Shown one piece after another: positions 26,804-35,523 of a stretch of 64,000 nt of DNA. The DNA is from Bacteroides caccae. GTDB taxonomy: Bacteria; Bacteroidota; Bacteroidia; Bacteroidales; Bacteroidaceae. Each line of letters starts with the position of its first letter. Positions within the stretch are counted from its first letter, which is position 1. The notes under the pieces are model-generated. The model searched no databases, was not told the origin of the DNA, and saw nothing but the letters and a program-made list of their open reading frames with translations. The stretch covers positions 4,340,001-4,404,000 of the forward strand of contig NZ_CP022412.2 in assembly GCF_002222615.2 (NCBI RefSeq), written 5' to 3'. Made by a program: the position numbers and the translations under genes.

Positions 26804-27892
26804 TCAATATTCCGTTTCACGAATCACCTCTACCAGCCGGCAGAAATCCTCCGGATATACGTCACCGATGTTTCCGATACGGAAAGTGTCGGCTTTTGAG
26901 ATTTTGCCCGGATAGATGACGAACCCTTTGCTTTTCAGTGCCAGATAGAAAGCCTTAAAGTCAAAATCCTTATGCGGGTAAAGGAAAGAAGTGATAATCG
27001 GTGACTGAATAGCGTCGTCGAGCAAAGTTTGGAAACCGAGAGAACGCATCCCTTCTACTAATATACGATGATTTTCGCAATAACGCTGGTAACGTGCTTC
27101 TACCCCTCCTTCTTCGAGAAGTTCGGCCAACGCCTGTTTGAAAGCGCGGACTACATGAGTAGGAGAAGTGAAGCGCCATTTTCCATGCCCTTTTTCCATA
27201 GTTTCCCATTGGTCGTAGATGTCCAGAGAAAGAGAGCGGGCCACCCCCTTGCAACGCATCAATTCCGAACGGCGGGCAATGATAAACCCGAATCCGGGTA
27301 CGCCTTGAATACATTTGTTGGAACTGCTGATAAGAAAGTCAATTCCTAATTCATTTACATCCAACGGAATTCCTCCGAAGCTGCTCATGCAGTCAACAAT
27401 CAGTTTCTTGCCATGCATTTTGACGATGTGGGACAACTCTTTGATAGGGTTCAAAATTCCCGTAGTCGTTTCACAATGTACAAAAGCCACATGAGTGACA
27501 TCGGAATTATTGCTCAAATAGTCGTCTACATATTCCACAGATACCTGCTCTGTTTCTTCAAAAGCGAGCATATCATAATCGAGGTGATAATATTCGGCAA
27601 TATTACCCATGCGGTCTCCGTAAGCGCCGTTGCTGCAAATCAGAAGTTTGTCTTTCGGAGTGATAGTGGCGCCAAGTACAGCTTCCACGCAATAGGTCCC
27701 GCTTCCCTGCAAAAGTACAGAAGTATAATCTTTAATATTCTTTGTGGCAATGCTCACCAGATCTTTGCGCAATTCCTGAACAATGCCGAGGTTATAATCT
27801 TCGTCCCATGTACACCAGTCAGTCATCATGGTTTCTTTTACTGTTTCAGACGTGGTCAGAGGACCGGGAGTTAATAATAAATATGGTTTCAT
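26804..27892 (-). CDS. phnW: 2-aminoethylphosphonate:pyruvate aminotransferase
   Basis: 363 residues from the ATG at 27892. A GTG 24 bp further up would add eight residues but overlaps a palindrome, and the conserved start is [13 protein letters not shown]. It is a class V aminotransferase (SGHMT fold), with the PLP lysine at K193 in SSSNKCIQG. It transfers the amino group of 2-aminoethylphosphonate to pyruvate, giving phosphonoacetaldehyde and alanine. It works with PhnX, encoded 94 bp upstream on the same strand, to release phosphate from the C-P bond. It is the last gene of the three-gene phosphonate operon. Confidence 0.93.
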   Translation of the reverse strand: MKPYLLLTPGPLTTSETVKETMMTDWCTWDEDYNLGIVQELRKDLVSIATKNIKDYTSVLLQGSGTYCVEAVLGATITPKDKLLICSNGAYGDRMGNIAEYYHLDYDMLAFEETEQVSVEYVDDYLSNNSDVTHVAFVHCETTTGILNPIKELSHIVKMHGKKLIVDCMSSFGGIPLDVNELGIDFLISSSNKCIQGVPGFGFIIARRSELMRCKGVARSLSLDIYDQWETMEKGHGKWRFTSPTHVVRAFKQALAELLEEGGVEARYQRYCENHRILVEGMRSLGFQTLLDDAIQSPIITSFLYPHKDFDFKAFYLALKSKGFVIYPGKISKADTFRIGNIGDVYPEDFCRLVEVIRETEY

Positions 27893-27909
27893 AATGATAC
27901 ATTTTTTTA

Positions 27910-27924
27910 CCAGCACAGTGCTGG
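27910..27924. promoter_or_regulatory. Perfect 15-bp palindrome between phnX and phnW
   Basis: CCAGCACAGTGCTGG, seven bp each side of a central A, lies 18 bp before the phnW ATG. Its size and symmetry suit a dimeric repressor or activator site, or a small RNA hairpin that affects the phnX-phnW message. Confidence 0.45.
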
Positions 27925-27985
27925 AATAAAGTTTCTTTGCGATATATTGTTATAAAAAGTACAGAAGCGGTTACCGTTCCGCTTA

Positions 27986-28771
27986 TCATCTGTCAGCGTT
28001 CATTCTTTCGATCAATGCAGGCAGTTCCTCCATGGAAAGAATCACATAAGAGGCACCTGCAGCAAACATACGTTCCTTCACATCAGCGATGCGAGCTTCA
28101 AGTTCGGCAGCCGGCATGGCCTTTGTTTCGGCCTCGGTGAGAGCCATTTCGTTACTTCCGAGAACAACTCCCACACTGCAAACCTTTGCGTTGACTCCCT
28201 CTTTGATGTCGGCAATCGTGTCCCCAACTTTTACTACGGCATCAAGACTGTCGACACCCAGCTTTATCAGGTTTTCAAAAATCATGTAAGGAGCCGGACG
28301 TCCGGCGGGAAGTAAGTTCGGAGTAGCACAGTAATCCACCCGATACCCTTTTGCCTGCGCAGCAGGAAGAACAACATTCATCATTTCGCGGGTATATCCG
28401 GTAGTAGAGCCAATTTTCAGACCTTCGGCACGCAGTTTCTCCAGTGTCGGAATCACGCCCGGAATAGGGTCTGTGTAATTTTCGAGCGAGGCAAACAGAT
28501 GTTTTTCAAAAAGACGGTTCAATTCCACCACATCTTCCTCCGTCCAGGCACGCTGATAACGCGTAGCAAACTGTTCATTCACCTCGGGCATCGACAGCAA
28601 CTCGCGAATATGCTGAATCTTTGGTAACCCCATTGGTTTGCGGGTCTGCACCACATCTATAATCAGTCCTTTTTCGGCAAATGCTTCGATAAAAGCTGCC
28701 ACCGGGGCAAAACATCCGTAATCGACGGCTGTACCGGCCCAATCCATAATTACACATTTAATCTTTTTCAT
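27986..28771 (-). CDS. phnX: Phosphonoacetaldehyde hydrolase (phosphonatase)
   Basis: A 261-residue HAD-superfamily enzyme. The nucleophile D10 lies in MDWAGT, and the Schiff-base lysine typical of phosphonatase is K51 in KPMGLPKIQHI. The motif GSTTGYTREMM and the later VGDTIADIKEG carry the remaining HAD motifs II-IV. It cleaves phosphonoacetaldehyde to acetaldehyde and phosphate, completing 2-aminoethylphosphonate breakdown started by PhnW. The gene lies between phnW and the DUF5690 transporter-like gene in one direction, which supports a dedicated 2-aminoethylphosphonate operon. Confidence 0.95.
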   Translation of the reverse strand: MKKIKCVIMDWAGTAVDYGCFAPVAAFIEAFAEKGLIIDVVQTRKPMGLPKIQHIRELLSMPEVNEQFATRYQRAWTEEDVVELNRLFEKHLFASLENYTDPIPGVIPTLEKLRAEGLKIGSTTGYTREMMNVVLPAAQAKGYRVDYCATPNLLPAGRPAPYMIFENLIKLGVDSLDAVVKVGDTIADIKEGVNAKVCSVGVVLGSNEMALTEAETKAMPAAELEARIADVKERMFAAGASYVILSMEELPALIERMNADR

Positions 28772-28814
28772 TCTTGTTTCCTATATATAATTAATTTATT
28801 TATGATTTATCTTT

Positions 28815-30158
28815 TCAATAAGAAGATGCAAGGGAAGGAACCGGACAAGAAGTTGCCTTTTCACGTATTTCCTTCCGCTTGCCTTTCCGGTAGCGCTGCA
28901 TCAGGTAGAACAAGGAAACTGTAAACGCCGTACAGCAAACGATTCCCACCGTGCCCGCCATTGTATTGTAAAATTCGAGCCAGTCCAGATTCGGATTGAA
29001 ACATTCTTTAAATACCAACACCAATACCGTTCCCGTATAGCCGATAGAATCAACCATTGCGATGAAGAAACCCACATTTCCCCTAATCCGGAAACAGGCT
29101 ATAAAACGGTCGAAGAAAATTGTCTGAAAACTAAGATAGGAAAAGTAGAGGCAAAGGCTCTGAATAAACAACCACACCAACGGAGAAAGTTGCAAGCTAT
29201 CGTAATTGAAAGCGACGAAACTGAGAGTTACCGCACCTGCAATGACCAGCGTCAGCAAGGTCGAAAGAACTTTGATATGACTTTTCACTAATGCAAGAGT
29301 GGCAAAAACAGCCAGAATAATCAACGTCACAACACCGTCTACTTTGGCAAATACCCAAGAGGAAAGACCGGCGGCATTCACATCTATAATCTTCACAAGA
29401 AAGTCTTCCTTGACATCTTGCAGGACAGTGAGAAAGAGATTGGCAAAGAAAAGTAACGTCAGCACAGGGGCAAAGTTGCGGAAAAGTTCCCAACGTTGTT
29501 GTCTGTCCAACGTGACACGCTCCACACGCAACGCTTTATCTTCGGCAGTCGGCTTGGGTAGGTGGTCGAGAATGTATCCCAGCCCCGCCAACAGAGGCAG
29601 CGCTACCGCACCAATCAACGCAGGCATCCAAAACTCGCTGACATTCAAGATATCGACTACGAAAAGCCCGATCGACTTTGCCGTACCACTACTCACCGCA
29701 ATACTCAGCCCGAAAAGGGAAGCGAGTAAGTCCGTCACCCGCCGGCCTTCGAGGAAGCTGAAGATAACGCCCCACATACAACCCAACGATAGCCCGTTGA
29801 AGAACAACGCCAGCACATTGAACGGACGAGGCAGACATCCGAAAAGAACTAAAGAGAGCTCGGCAACCCCAATGGAGACAAGAATGAATTTCAGGCGGCC
29901 CTCTCTCTTCAGTTCAGAAATAAGTTTGATTCCGATAAACTTGGATACCATGTACCCGAATATCTGAATGATGCTTGTTGCCACTTTATAATCCATGCCG
30001 AACAGTTCCATGCCGTCGAATGTAGCAGCGGTGAATGGCTTGCGAAGCGCATACACCAGTGAGTAAGACAACAGCGCCGCACCTCCCGCATAGAAGATAA
30101 AAAGTAAATCAGAAAGTTTTTTTTGAGCCGAAGGCGACAGTTTTTCTTTGAAATTCAT
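28815..30158 (-). CDS. DUF5690 membrane protein, candidate phosphonate transporter
   Basis: 447 residues with about 12 membrane helices in two blocks, resembling major facilitator proteins (LRKPFTAATFDG in the first loop; FLEGRRVTDLLA in the middle). I recognise the family as DUF5690, which lacks a proven function. It is the first gene of the operon with phnX and phnW, and no PhnSTU-type ABC transporter is present, so uptake of 2-aminoethylphosphonate is the simplest role. This is inference from context. A minus-strand TACATTTG box at 30184-30191 lies 26 bp upstream. The basic, Lys/Arg-rich tail is cytoplasmic. Confidence 0.85.
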   Translation of the reverse strand: MNFKEKLSPSAQKKLSDLLFIFYAGGAALLSYSLVYALRKPFTAATFDGMELFGMDYKVATSIIQIFGYMVSKFIGIKLISELKREGRLKFILVSIGVAELSLVLFGCLPRPFNVLALFFNGLSLGCMWGVIFSFLEGRRVTDLLASLFGLSIAVSSGTAKSIGLFVVDILNVSEFWMPALIGAVALPLLAGLGYILDHLPKPTAEDKALRVERVTLDRQQRWELFRNFAPVLTLLFFANLFLTVLQDVKEDFLVKIIDVNAAGLSSWVFAKVDGVVTLIILAVFATLALVKSHIKVLSTLLTLVIAGAVTLSFVAFNYDSLQLSPLVWLFIQSLCLYFSYLSFQTIFFDRFIACFRIRGNVGFFIAMVDSIGYTGTVLVLVFKECFNPNLDWLEFYNTMAGTVGIVCCTAFTVSLFYLMQRYRKGKRKEIREKATSCPVPSLASSY

Positions 30159-30183
30159 ATAGCGTCATTTTTTGTTTCCGGTG

Positions 30184-30191
30184 CAAATGTA
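30184..30191 (-). promoter_or_regulatory. Promoter -7 box of the phosphonate operon
   Basis: Minus-strand TACATTTG, TAnnTTTG type, lies in the intergenic region shared with the divergent HTH gene. Confidence 0.4.
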
Positions 30192-30347
30192 GGACACCGG
30201 GACGAGTGAAAAAATGAATTTCAATGAATCATATCGTATATTTTTCTTTTCGGACAGAGTGAAATATTAATGTAATATTCATGCAACAAAATCATAATAC
30301 ATTAGTCATTCCTTTGCAACGAAATTCAATTTGCAACCTCAAGAATC

Positions 30348-31229
30348 ATGGATGAACTGACCGATATTTACAAAAGAATAGAATACCTGCGCAACAATGG
30401 CGTAAAGATGAAAGAAATTGCCGACCGTGTAGATATGGCACCAAGCGTATTGTCCGCCTTATACTCCAGCGTACTGCCTGCCTACATCGACCTGCTGAAA
30501 ACCCGCACACCGGACGAGGCATTGGACGACGCGCTGGCACTAGTGAACAATGTGTCGAAAAAACGCTTATTAAATAATGTAAGCTCGATGAGAATACTGC
30601 TGCAGGAAATGGAACCGGAACAACAGAATGAAGCGGACAGCGGTAACTCATTCATCAAGCTGCTGGAAAAGGAAATGAAAGAATCCGTACAAGATGTTTT
30701 CAATTACAGCGGCACTTATCTCAGTTACAGTCTCTCCTCCTCTACGGACAGCCTGAAAATCGAACCTTACATGATTTGCGCTTCCGAAAACAGTGAATAT
30801 GTGAAAATGGGCATGATAAACGCTTATAAATCTGTTCATTGGGGAAGTGGAATTATCAGTAATCACCAAAACTCATACCTGATGTTCAACGAACGGGATC
30901 TGCCCCAGTTTGCTTTGGTCACCATTTACCTGCAACTGCCGCATTACGAATTTCCCACTATGCTGAAAGGGCTGTACCTTTGTCTGGACTATAACCACAA
31001 CCCCATTGCCCGACGCATCGTATTAGTGAAACAGTCGGACAGCACGGACATCCGGACTTTCTTGGAAATGGAAAGCAAACTGGTCCCGAAAGCGGAACTG
31101 ACACCGGAACTGGAGGCATATTATAATTATACCTGCCGGGAAGGAGATTACATCAAAACGTGTACTGTTCCCTCCCCAAAACTGGACGAAACTGACTTGG
31201 AGCGGGAAAAGAAAATGTTAACAATTTAA
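30348..31229 (+). CDS. Helix-turn-helix protein divergent from the phosphonate operon
   Basis: 293 residues. Residues about 15-50 form a helix-turn-helix of XRE/Cro type (KMKEIADRVDMAPSVLSALY). A long helical stretch and a C-terminal domain of unknown type follow, with no enzyme motif that I recognise. It is transcribed divergently from the DUF5690-phnX-phnW operon with 189 bp between the starts, the classic layout for a local regulator. It may sense 2-aminoethylphosphonate or phosphate status. The HTH call is fairly firm; the regulatory target is inference. Confidence 0.75.
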   Translation: MDELTDIYKRIEYLRNNGVKMKEIADRVDMAPSVLSALYSSVLPAYIDLLKTRTPDEALDDALALVNNVSKKRLLNNVSSMRILLQEMEPEQQNEADSGNSFIKLLEKEMKESVQDVFNYSGTYLSYSLSSSTDSLKIEPYMICASENSEYVKMGMINAYKSVHWGSGIISNHQNSYLMFNERDLPQFALVTIYLQLPHYEFPTMLKGLYLCLDYNHNPIARRIVLVKQSDSTDIRTFLEMESKLVPKAELTPELEAYYNYTCREGDYIKTCTVPSPKLDETDLEREKKMLTI

Positions 31230-31264
31230 CAGTCATGACTGATTACAAACGGAAGAAAAAGAGG

Positions 31265-31349
31265 AAACGCCGTTTCTTGTATGCAGACCAGGGCATTTCT
31301 GCATGCAAGAACGGCGTTTTAACACAATGTTAAAACGCCGTTCTTGCAT
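31265..31349. repeat. Three-arm inverted repeat able to form two exclusive hairpins
   Basis: Arm 1 (31265-31287) and arm 3 (31328-31349) are near-identical, and arm 2 (31298-31324) is complementary to both. Arms 2 and 3 form a perfect 22-bp stem with a 3-nt loop. Arms 1 and 2 form a longer-looped stem with one bulge and one mismatch, followed by TTTT. Between the HTH gene and rseP. Confidence 0.75.
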
Positions 31350-31484
31350 CACAGGAATCACGTATTCCATTTCATTGAATATCAACACAATGCAGCATAC
31401 TCATGCGCTAACATCCACACCAAATACCGATCATCCCGTTTTAATGAGATTGCCAATCTGACAACTACCTTGTCAGAGTAGAGT

Positions 31485-32840
31485 TTAGAAGAAAAACCTC
31501 AAAATATCATTAAAGTTTGCCCAAATAAGCAGACCGAAAAGTAAAATCATACCGGTCATCTGGGCATACTCCATAAACTTGTCACTCGGTTTGCGGCGGG
31601 CTATCATCTCGTAAATAAGGAAAAGAACATGGCCACCGTCCAACGCAGGGATAGGCAGAATATTCATGAAAGCAAGGATGATAGACAGGAAAGCTGTCAT
31701 GTACCAGAACTGGTGCCAGTCCCATGTAGCCGGGAAGATACTGCCGATCGTTCCGAAACCGCCCAACTGCTTCGCTCCTTCTTTAGAGAACAGGTATTTC
31801 ATATTGCCCACATAGCCTTTCAGCGTTTTCACACCAAGAGAGACGCCTGCAGGGAAAGACTCCAGGAAGGCATATTGCTTTTTCACCATTGGAAGAAGGC
31901 GGTCGGTGACAAGGCAGGCGGTTACTCCCATTAGATAGGCAGAATCGACACGCATACTCAATGTATCCGTCACGCCGCCACGCACATAAGCCAAGGTGAT
32001 GAAGCGGGGGTCTATGCTGTCTTTAAGGAGAGTCGCAGCATTCTTTTTGCGCTCCGCCATGGCTTGTTTGAAATCGGAGAAAGAAATCGGAGTTCCATTC
32101 AAGGCGATAATACTATCCCCCGGCTGGATACCGGCTTGCGCGGCAGGCGAGTTCACCATTACACTGTCTACGACATACGGGAAACGGAAAGAAGCGAAGC
32201 GGATACTGTCCGCCAACAGACGTTGCATCATATCATCGGGAATATAAACGGAAGCCTTTGCACCGTCACGCAACACACTGACTTCGCGTGCATCGGCAAT
32301 CTGGCTCAACATATCACCGTCATAACGTTCGAAAGGAACACCGTCGGCAGAGAGCAACACGTCTCCGTCTTTGAAACCTACGGACTTGGCTGTTTCATTA
32401 AAATCCATACCGAGGGGAGCTTCCTGTACTTTTATATATTGGTCGCCCCACGCGAAAAGAATCATTGAGTAGATGAACAACGCCAACAGGAAATTGAACA
32501 ACACACCGCCCACCATGATCAGCAGACGTTGCCAGGCCGGCTTGGAACGGAACTCCCACGGCTGTTCGGGTTGTTTCATCTGTTCGGTATCCATTGATTC
32601 GTCAATCATACCGGCTATCTTGACATAGCCACCCAACGGCAACCACCCGACAGCATATTCTGTTTCGCTTTTCTTTGGTTTGAACTTGAACAAAGTGAAC
32701 CAAGGGTCGAAGAATAAGCAGAATTTTTCCACCCGCACTTTGAACAAACGGGCAAATAAGAAATGCCCGCCTTCATGAATGATGACGAGCAACGAAAGGC
32801 TCATTATCAATTGCAGGGCACGAATCAAAAATGTTTCCAT
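31485..32840 (-). CDS. rseP: RIP metalloprotease RseP (site-2 protease)
   Basis: A 451-residue polytopic zinc protease of the inner membrane. The zinc motif HEGGHF (H22, E23, H26) lies in the first helix, two PDZ-like domains follow (one around residue 210-250, GIQPGDSIIALNG), and the third zinc ligand Asp is in NILPIPALDGGH near the C terminus. It cuts anti-sigma factors or other membrane-bound substrates inside the membrane in envelope-stress signalling. It follows dxr by 30 bp in the same direction, as in many bacteria. Confidence 0.95.
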   Translation of the reverse strand: METFLIRALQLIMSLSLLVIIHEGGHFLFARLFKVRVEKFCLFFDPWFTLFKFKPKKSETEYAVGWLPLGGYVKIAGMIDESMDTEQMKQPEQPWEFRSKPAWQRLLIMVGGVLFNFLLALFIYSMILFAWGDQYIKVQEAPLGMDFNETAKSVGFKDGDVLLSADGVPFERYDGDMLSQIADAREVSVLRDGAKASVYIPDDMMQRLLADSIRFASFRFPYVVDSVMVNSPAAQAGIQPGDSIIALNGTPISFSDFKQAMAERKKNAATLLKDSIDPRFITLAYVRGGVTDTLSMRVDSAYLMGVTACLVTDRLLPMVKKQYAFLESFPAGVSLGVKTLKGYVGNMKYLFSKEGAKQLGGFGTIGSIFPATWDWHQFWYMTAFLSIILAFMNILPIPALDGGHVLFLIYEMIARRKPSDKFMEYAQMTGMILLFGLLIWANFNDILRFFF

Positions 32841-32870
32841 GTTTATTATTTACAAATTACTAATTACAAA

Positions 32871-34064
32871 TTATTTCTGAGGATTTTGCCGGCGCACAAG
32901 CTCGGAAGCGATTCTTCTTGCTTCTTCGTCGGTCGCTACATAGTCCTCATAACTCGGATTCGCCACGAAAGCGGCTTGCTCCATTGTTTTCTCTATCACA
33001 TCACTCATGCCGAGAAAGCTGATGCCGTCTTTCAGGAAAGAGGCGACCACCACCTCGTTGGCAGCATTGACAATACAAGGCATATTTCCGCCCCGATACA
33101 TCGCTTCGTAAGCCAGAGAGAGGTTACGGAAACGCTTCGTGTCGGGTTGTTCGAAAGTCAGGTTGGTACATTTTGCAAAGTCGAGCCGTTCAAAAGAAGC
33201 GCTGATACGGTCGGGATAAGAGAACGCGTACTGAATGGGCAAACGCATATCCGGCATACCGAGCTGCGCCTTCACGGCACCGTCCTCAAACTGGACCATT
33301 GAATGAATGACCGACTGCGGATGTACGACCACTTCTATCTGGCCGGGCTGAACGCCAAACAACCACTTGGCTTCAATTACTTCAAAGCCTTTGTTCATCA
33401 TGGAGGCAGAATCAATCGTTATCTTTGCGCCCATTTCCCAATTAGGATGTTTCAGGGCTTGTGTCTTGGTCACGGTTTTCAGTTGTTCCAACGTATACGT
33501 GCGAAAAGGACCGCCCGAAGCTGTCAGAATCACTTTTTCAATCGGATTGCCTACTTCTCCCGCTAAACACTGAAAGACGGCCGAGTGTTCAGAATCTACC
33601 GGCAAAATCGGGGTGCGGTATTGCTGTGCCAACTGGTTTATCAACTCACCCGCCACGACCAGCGTCTCTTTATTGGCGAGAGCAATAGCCTTGCGGGCAC
33701 GGATAGCGTTCATGGTCGGTTTCAACCCGGCATATCCGACCATGGCAGTAAGCACCATGTCAATCGGTCCGGCTTCCACAATCTGGCAAATAGCATCAGT
33801 ACCTGCATACACTTTAATAGGCAGGTCGCTCAATGCTTCCTTCAGTTCAGCATACTTTGCTTCGTTGGCAATCACAACGACTTCCGGCTGGAATTTTCTT
33901 GCCTGCGCAACCAACAGGTCCACCCGGTTGTTGGCTGTCAGGGCATAAGGCTCGTACAGGTCCGGGTGTTCTTCAATCACCTGCAATGCCTGTGTGCCGA
34001 TAGAACCGGTAGAGCCCAGAATAGCTATTTGTTTCTTCTTTTTATTATTCTCTATACTCATCAT
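32871..34064 (-). CDS. dxr: 1-deoxy-D-xylulose 5-phosphate reductoisomerase
   Basis: 397 residues. The NADPH motif is GSTGSIGTQAL (near residue 15). The metal and substrate residues lie in LPVDSEHSA, with the flexible-loop Trp segment HPNWEMG. It makes 2-C-methylerythritol 4-phosphate, the committed step of the MEP isoprenoid pathway that feeds menaquinone and undecaprenyl phosphate. The start ATG (34064) overlaps the stop of the upstream M23 gene by one base (TAATG), so translation is coupled. A second ATG follows immediately. Confidence 0.97.
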   Translation of the reverse strand: MMSIENNKKKKQIAILGSTGSIGTQALQVIEEHPDLYEPYALTANNRVDLLVAQARKFQPEVVVIANEAKYAELKEALSDLPIKVYAGTDAICQIVEAGPIDMVLTAMVGYAGLKPTMNAIRARKAIALANKETLVVAGELINQLAQQYRTPILPVDSEHSAVFQCLAGEVGNPIEKVILTASGGPFRTYTLEQLKTVTKTQALKHPNWEMGAKITIDSASMMNKGFEVIEAKWLFGVQPGQIEVVVHPQSVIHSMVQFEDGAVKAQLGMPDMRLPIQYAFSYPDRISASFERLDFAKCTNLTFEQPDTKRFRNLSLAYEAMYRGGNMPCIVNAANEVVVASFLKDGISFLGMSDVIEKTMEQAAFVANPSYEDYVATDEEARRIASELVRRQNPQK

Positions 34065-34924
34065 TAAAATACAATGTATTTCTCCGGATTAATGGGATGT
34101 CCCTTATACCAAAGTTCGAAATGCAGGTGCGGACCGGTGCTAAGTGTGCCGCTATTGCCCACCAAAGCAATGGCTTCGCCGCCTTTCACACGTTCGCCCT
34201 CTTTCTTCAGCAGGGAACCACAATGTTTGTAAATCGAAATCAAATCCTGATTATGCTGTACACCTATCAGATAGCCTGTTTCGGCGGTATAAGTGCTTAG
34301 AATAACCGTTCCGTCCATAGTAGCCAACACACTTTCATTGGGATTGGCGGCTATATCGGTTCCAAAATGTTTCTTTTCCGCATTGAAATGGTCGGAAACC
34401 ATTCCGCGTGTGGGACGATATAAAATCAGTCCGTTCACATCCGGTTGGGAAGTGACCGTGGTAAGGTTATATTTTTCATTCTCTTCGTACTGACGGCGGA
34501 ATTCTTCTTCGCGTTTCGTGCGTTCCATTAGTGTGTCTTCACGGGCGGCGGTCAGCGAGTCGAGCGTCTGCACGCTGTCTATCGCCACTTTTCCACTGAA
34601 AATATCCTGAATATTCATAATGTAGAGGTTCTGCTTGTTGAGTATCTGTTGCAGGGAGTCTACCCGTAAGGCATTGTCCACAATCTGCGTGCGGACCTCA
34701 CTGTTCATATATCCCGGAAGATAATTCTGCAAAGGGGTGAAAGCAATGATGCAGGCCGCAATCAGGAAAAGCACCGCCAGCACACTAAGCAGCACCGAAA
34801 GGCCATTCAGTTTTGACACACGAAGCCCTACAATTTCTTCAAGTGTATTCTCATTAACAACCGTTAGTTTATACTTGAACTTGAAATTTTTCCAGAAAGC
34901 TCTGCTTCGTCTTTTCTTCGGCAT
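34064..34924 (-). CDS. Membrane-anchored M23 peptidase
   Basis: 286 residues. A basic N terminus, one membrane helix (about 41-62), a coiled-coil-like segment (about 85-150) and a LytM/M23 domain (about 165-286). The zinc ligands fit H186 and D190 (HFGTD) and H268 in HLHFE, with the catalytic H266. An active endopeptidase of peptidoglycan cross-links is therefore likely. It lies between rimM and dxr, and the coupled stop/start with dxr suggests one transcript. Confidence 0.92.
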   Translation of the reverse strand: MPKKRRSRAFWKNFKFKYKLTVVNENTLEEIVGLRVSKLNGLSVLLSVLAVLFLIAACIIAFTPLQNYLPGYMNSEVRTQIVDNALRVDSLQQILNKQNLYIMNIQDIFSGKVAIDSVQTLDSLTAAREDTLMERTKREEEFRRQYEENEKYNLTTVTSQPDVNGLILYRPTRGMVSDHFNAEKKHFGTDIAANPNESVLATMDGTVILSTYTAETGYLIGVQHNQDLISIYKHCGSLLKKEGERVKGGEAIALVGNSGTLSTGPHLHFELWYKGHPINPEKYIVF

Positions 34925-34983
34925 TTCGTTTATTCTAAATTATAAGCGATTACGCTTTAGTACTTTAACTTTATTCTGATTAC

Positions 34984-35523
34984 TTATTCTTCCTCCTCCA
35001 GTTCGTCCAAATTCAACAAACCTTCGGGAAGTTCCACTGTGATGAGTTTCTGTTGCTGGTCTATCCCCCGGATAAATTCTTCCTGCGCGGGAACAAGCAA
35101 TTCTTCCCCTTCTCTTTCAACGATAAAAAGCGTGTTAACCGTGGCGGTATCCACATCTACCACTTCTCCCAACATCCCGTGGTGCACGTCTTCCATACGG
35201 AAACCGACAAAAAATTCCCACGACAATTCTCCTTCACCGGCTTCTTCCGCATGCTTCACCGGAAAGTAAACCTCGACGTTGGTAAACATACGGGCACGTT
35301 CGGCCGTGTCCACCCCTTCGAGCTTCACCAAAGCGGTGGAATCCGAACGGAAACGGTATTCCTCCATAAAGAAAGGAACGAAAATCCCGTCGAGCAGGCA
35401 TACCAGATAATCACAGTCCACCCGGTCGAAAATATCGTCCGTGAAGGTAAACTGCAACTCGCCGTGTATGCCGTGCGGCTTGTTGAATAGTCCTATTTTA
35501 TATACTTCTTCTTTCTTTATCAT
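34984..35523 (-). CDS. rimM: Ribosome maturation factor RimM
   Basis: 179 residues with an N-terminal RimM domain (about 5-95, [14 protein letters not shown]) and a C-terminal PRC-barrel (about 100-175). It helps assemble the 30S head around ribosomal protein S19. Its start overlaps the end of murA by 4 bp, so translation is coupled. Confidence 0.95.
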   Translation of the reverse strand: MIKKEEVYKIGLFNKPHGIHGELQFTFTDDIFDRVDCDYLVCLLDGIFVPFFMEEYRFRSDSTALVKLEGVDTAERARMFTNVEVYFPVKHAEEAGEGELSWEFFVGFRMEDVHHGMLGEVVDVDTATVNTLFIVEREGEELLVPAQEEFIRGIDQQQKLITVELPEGLLNLDELEEEE

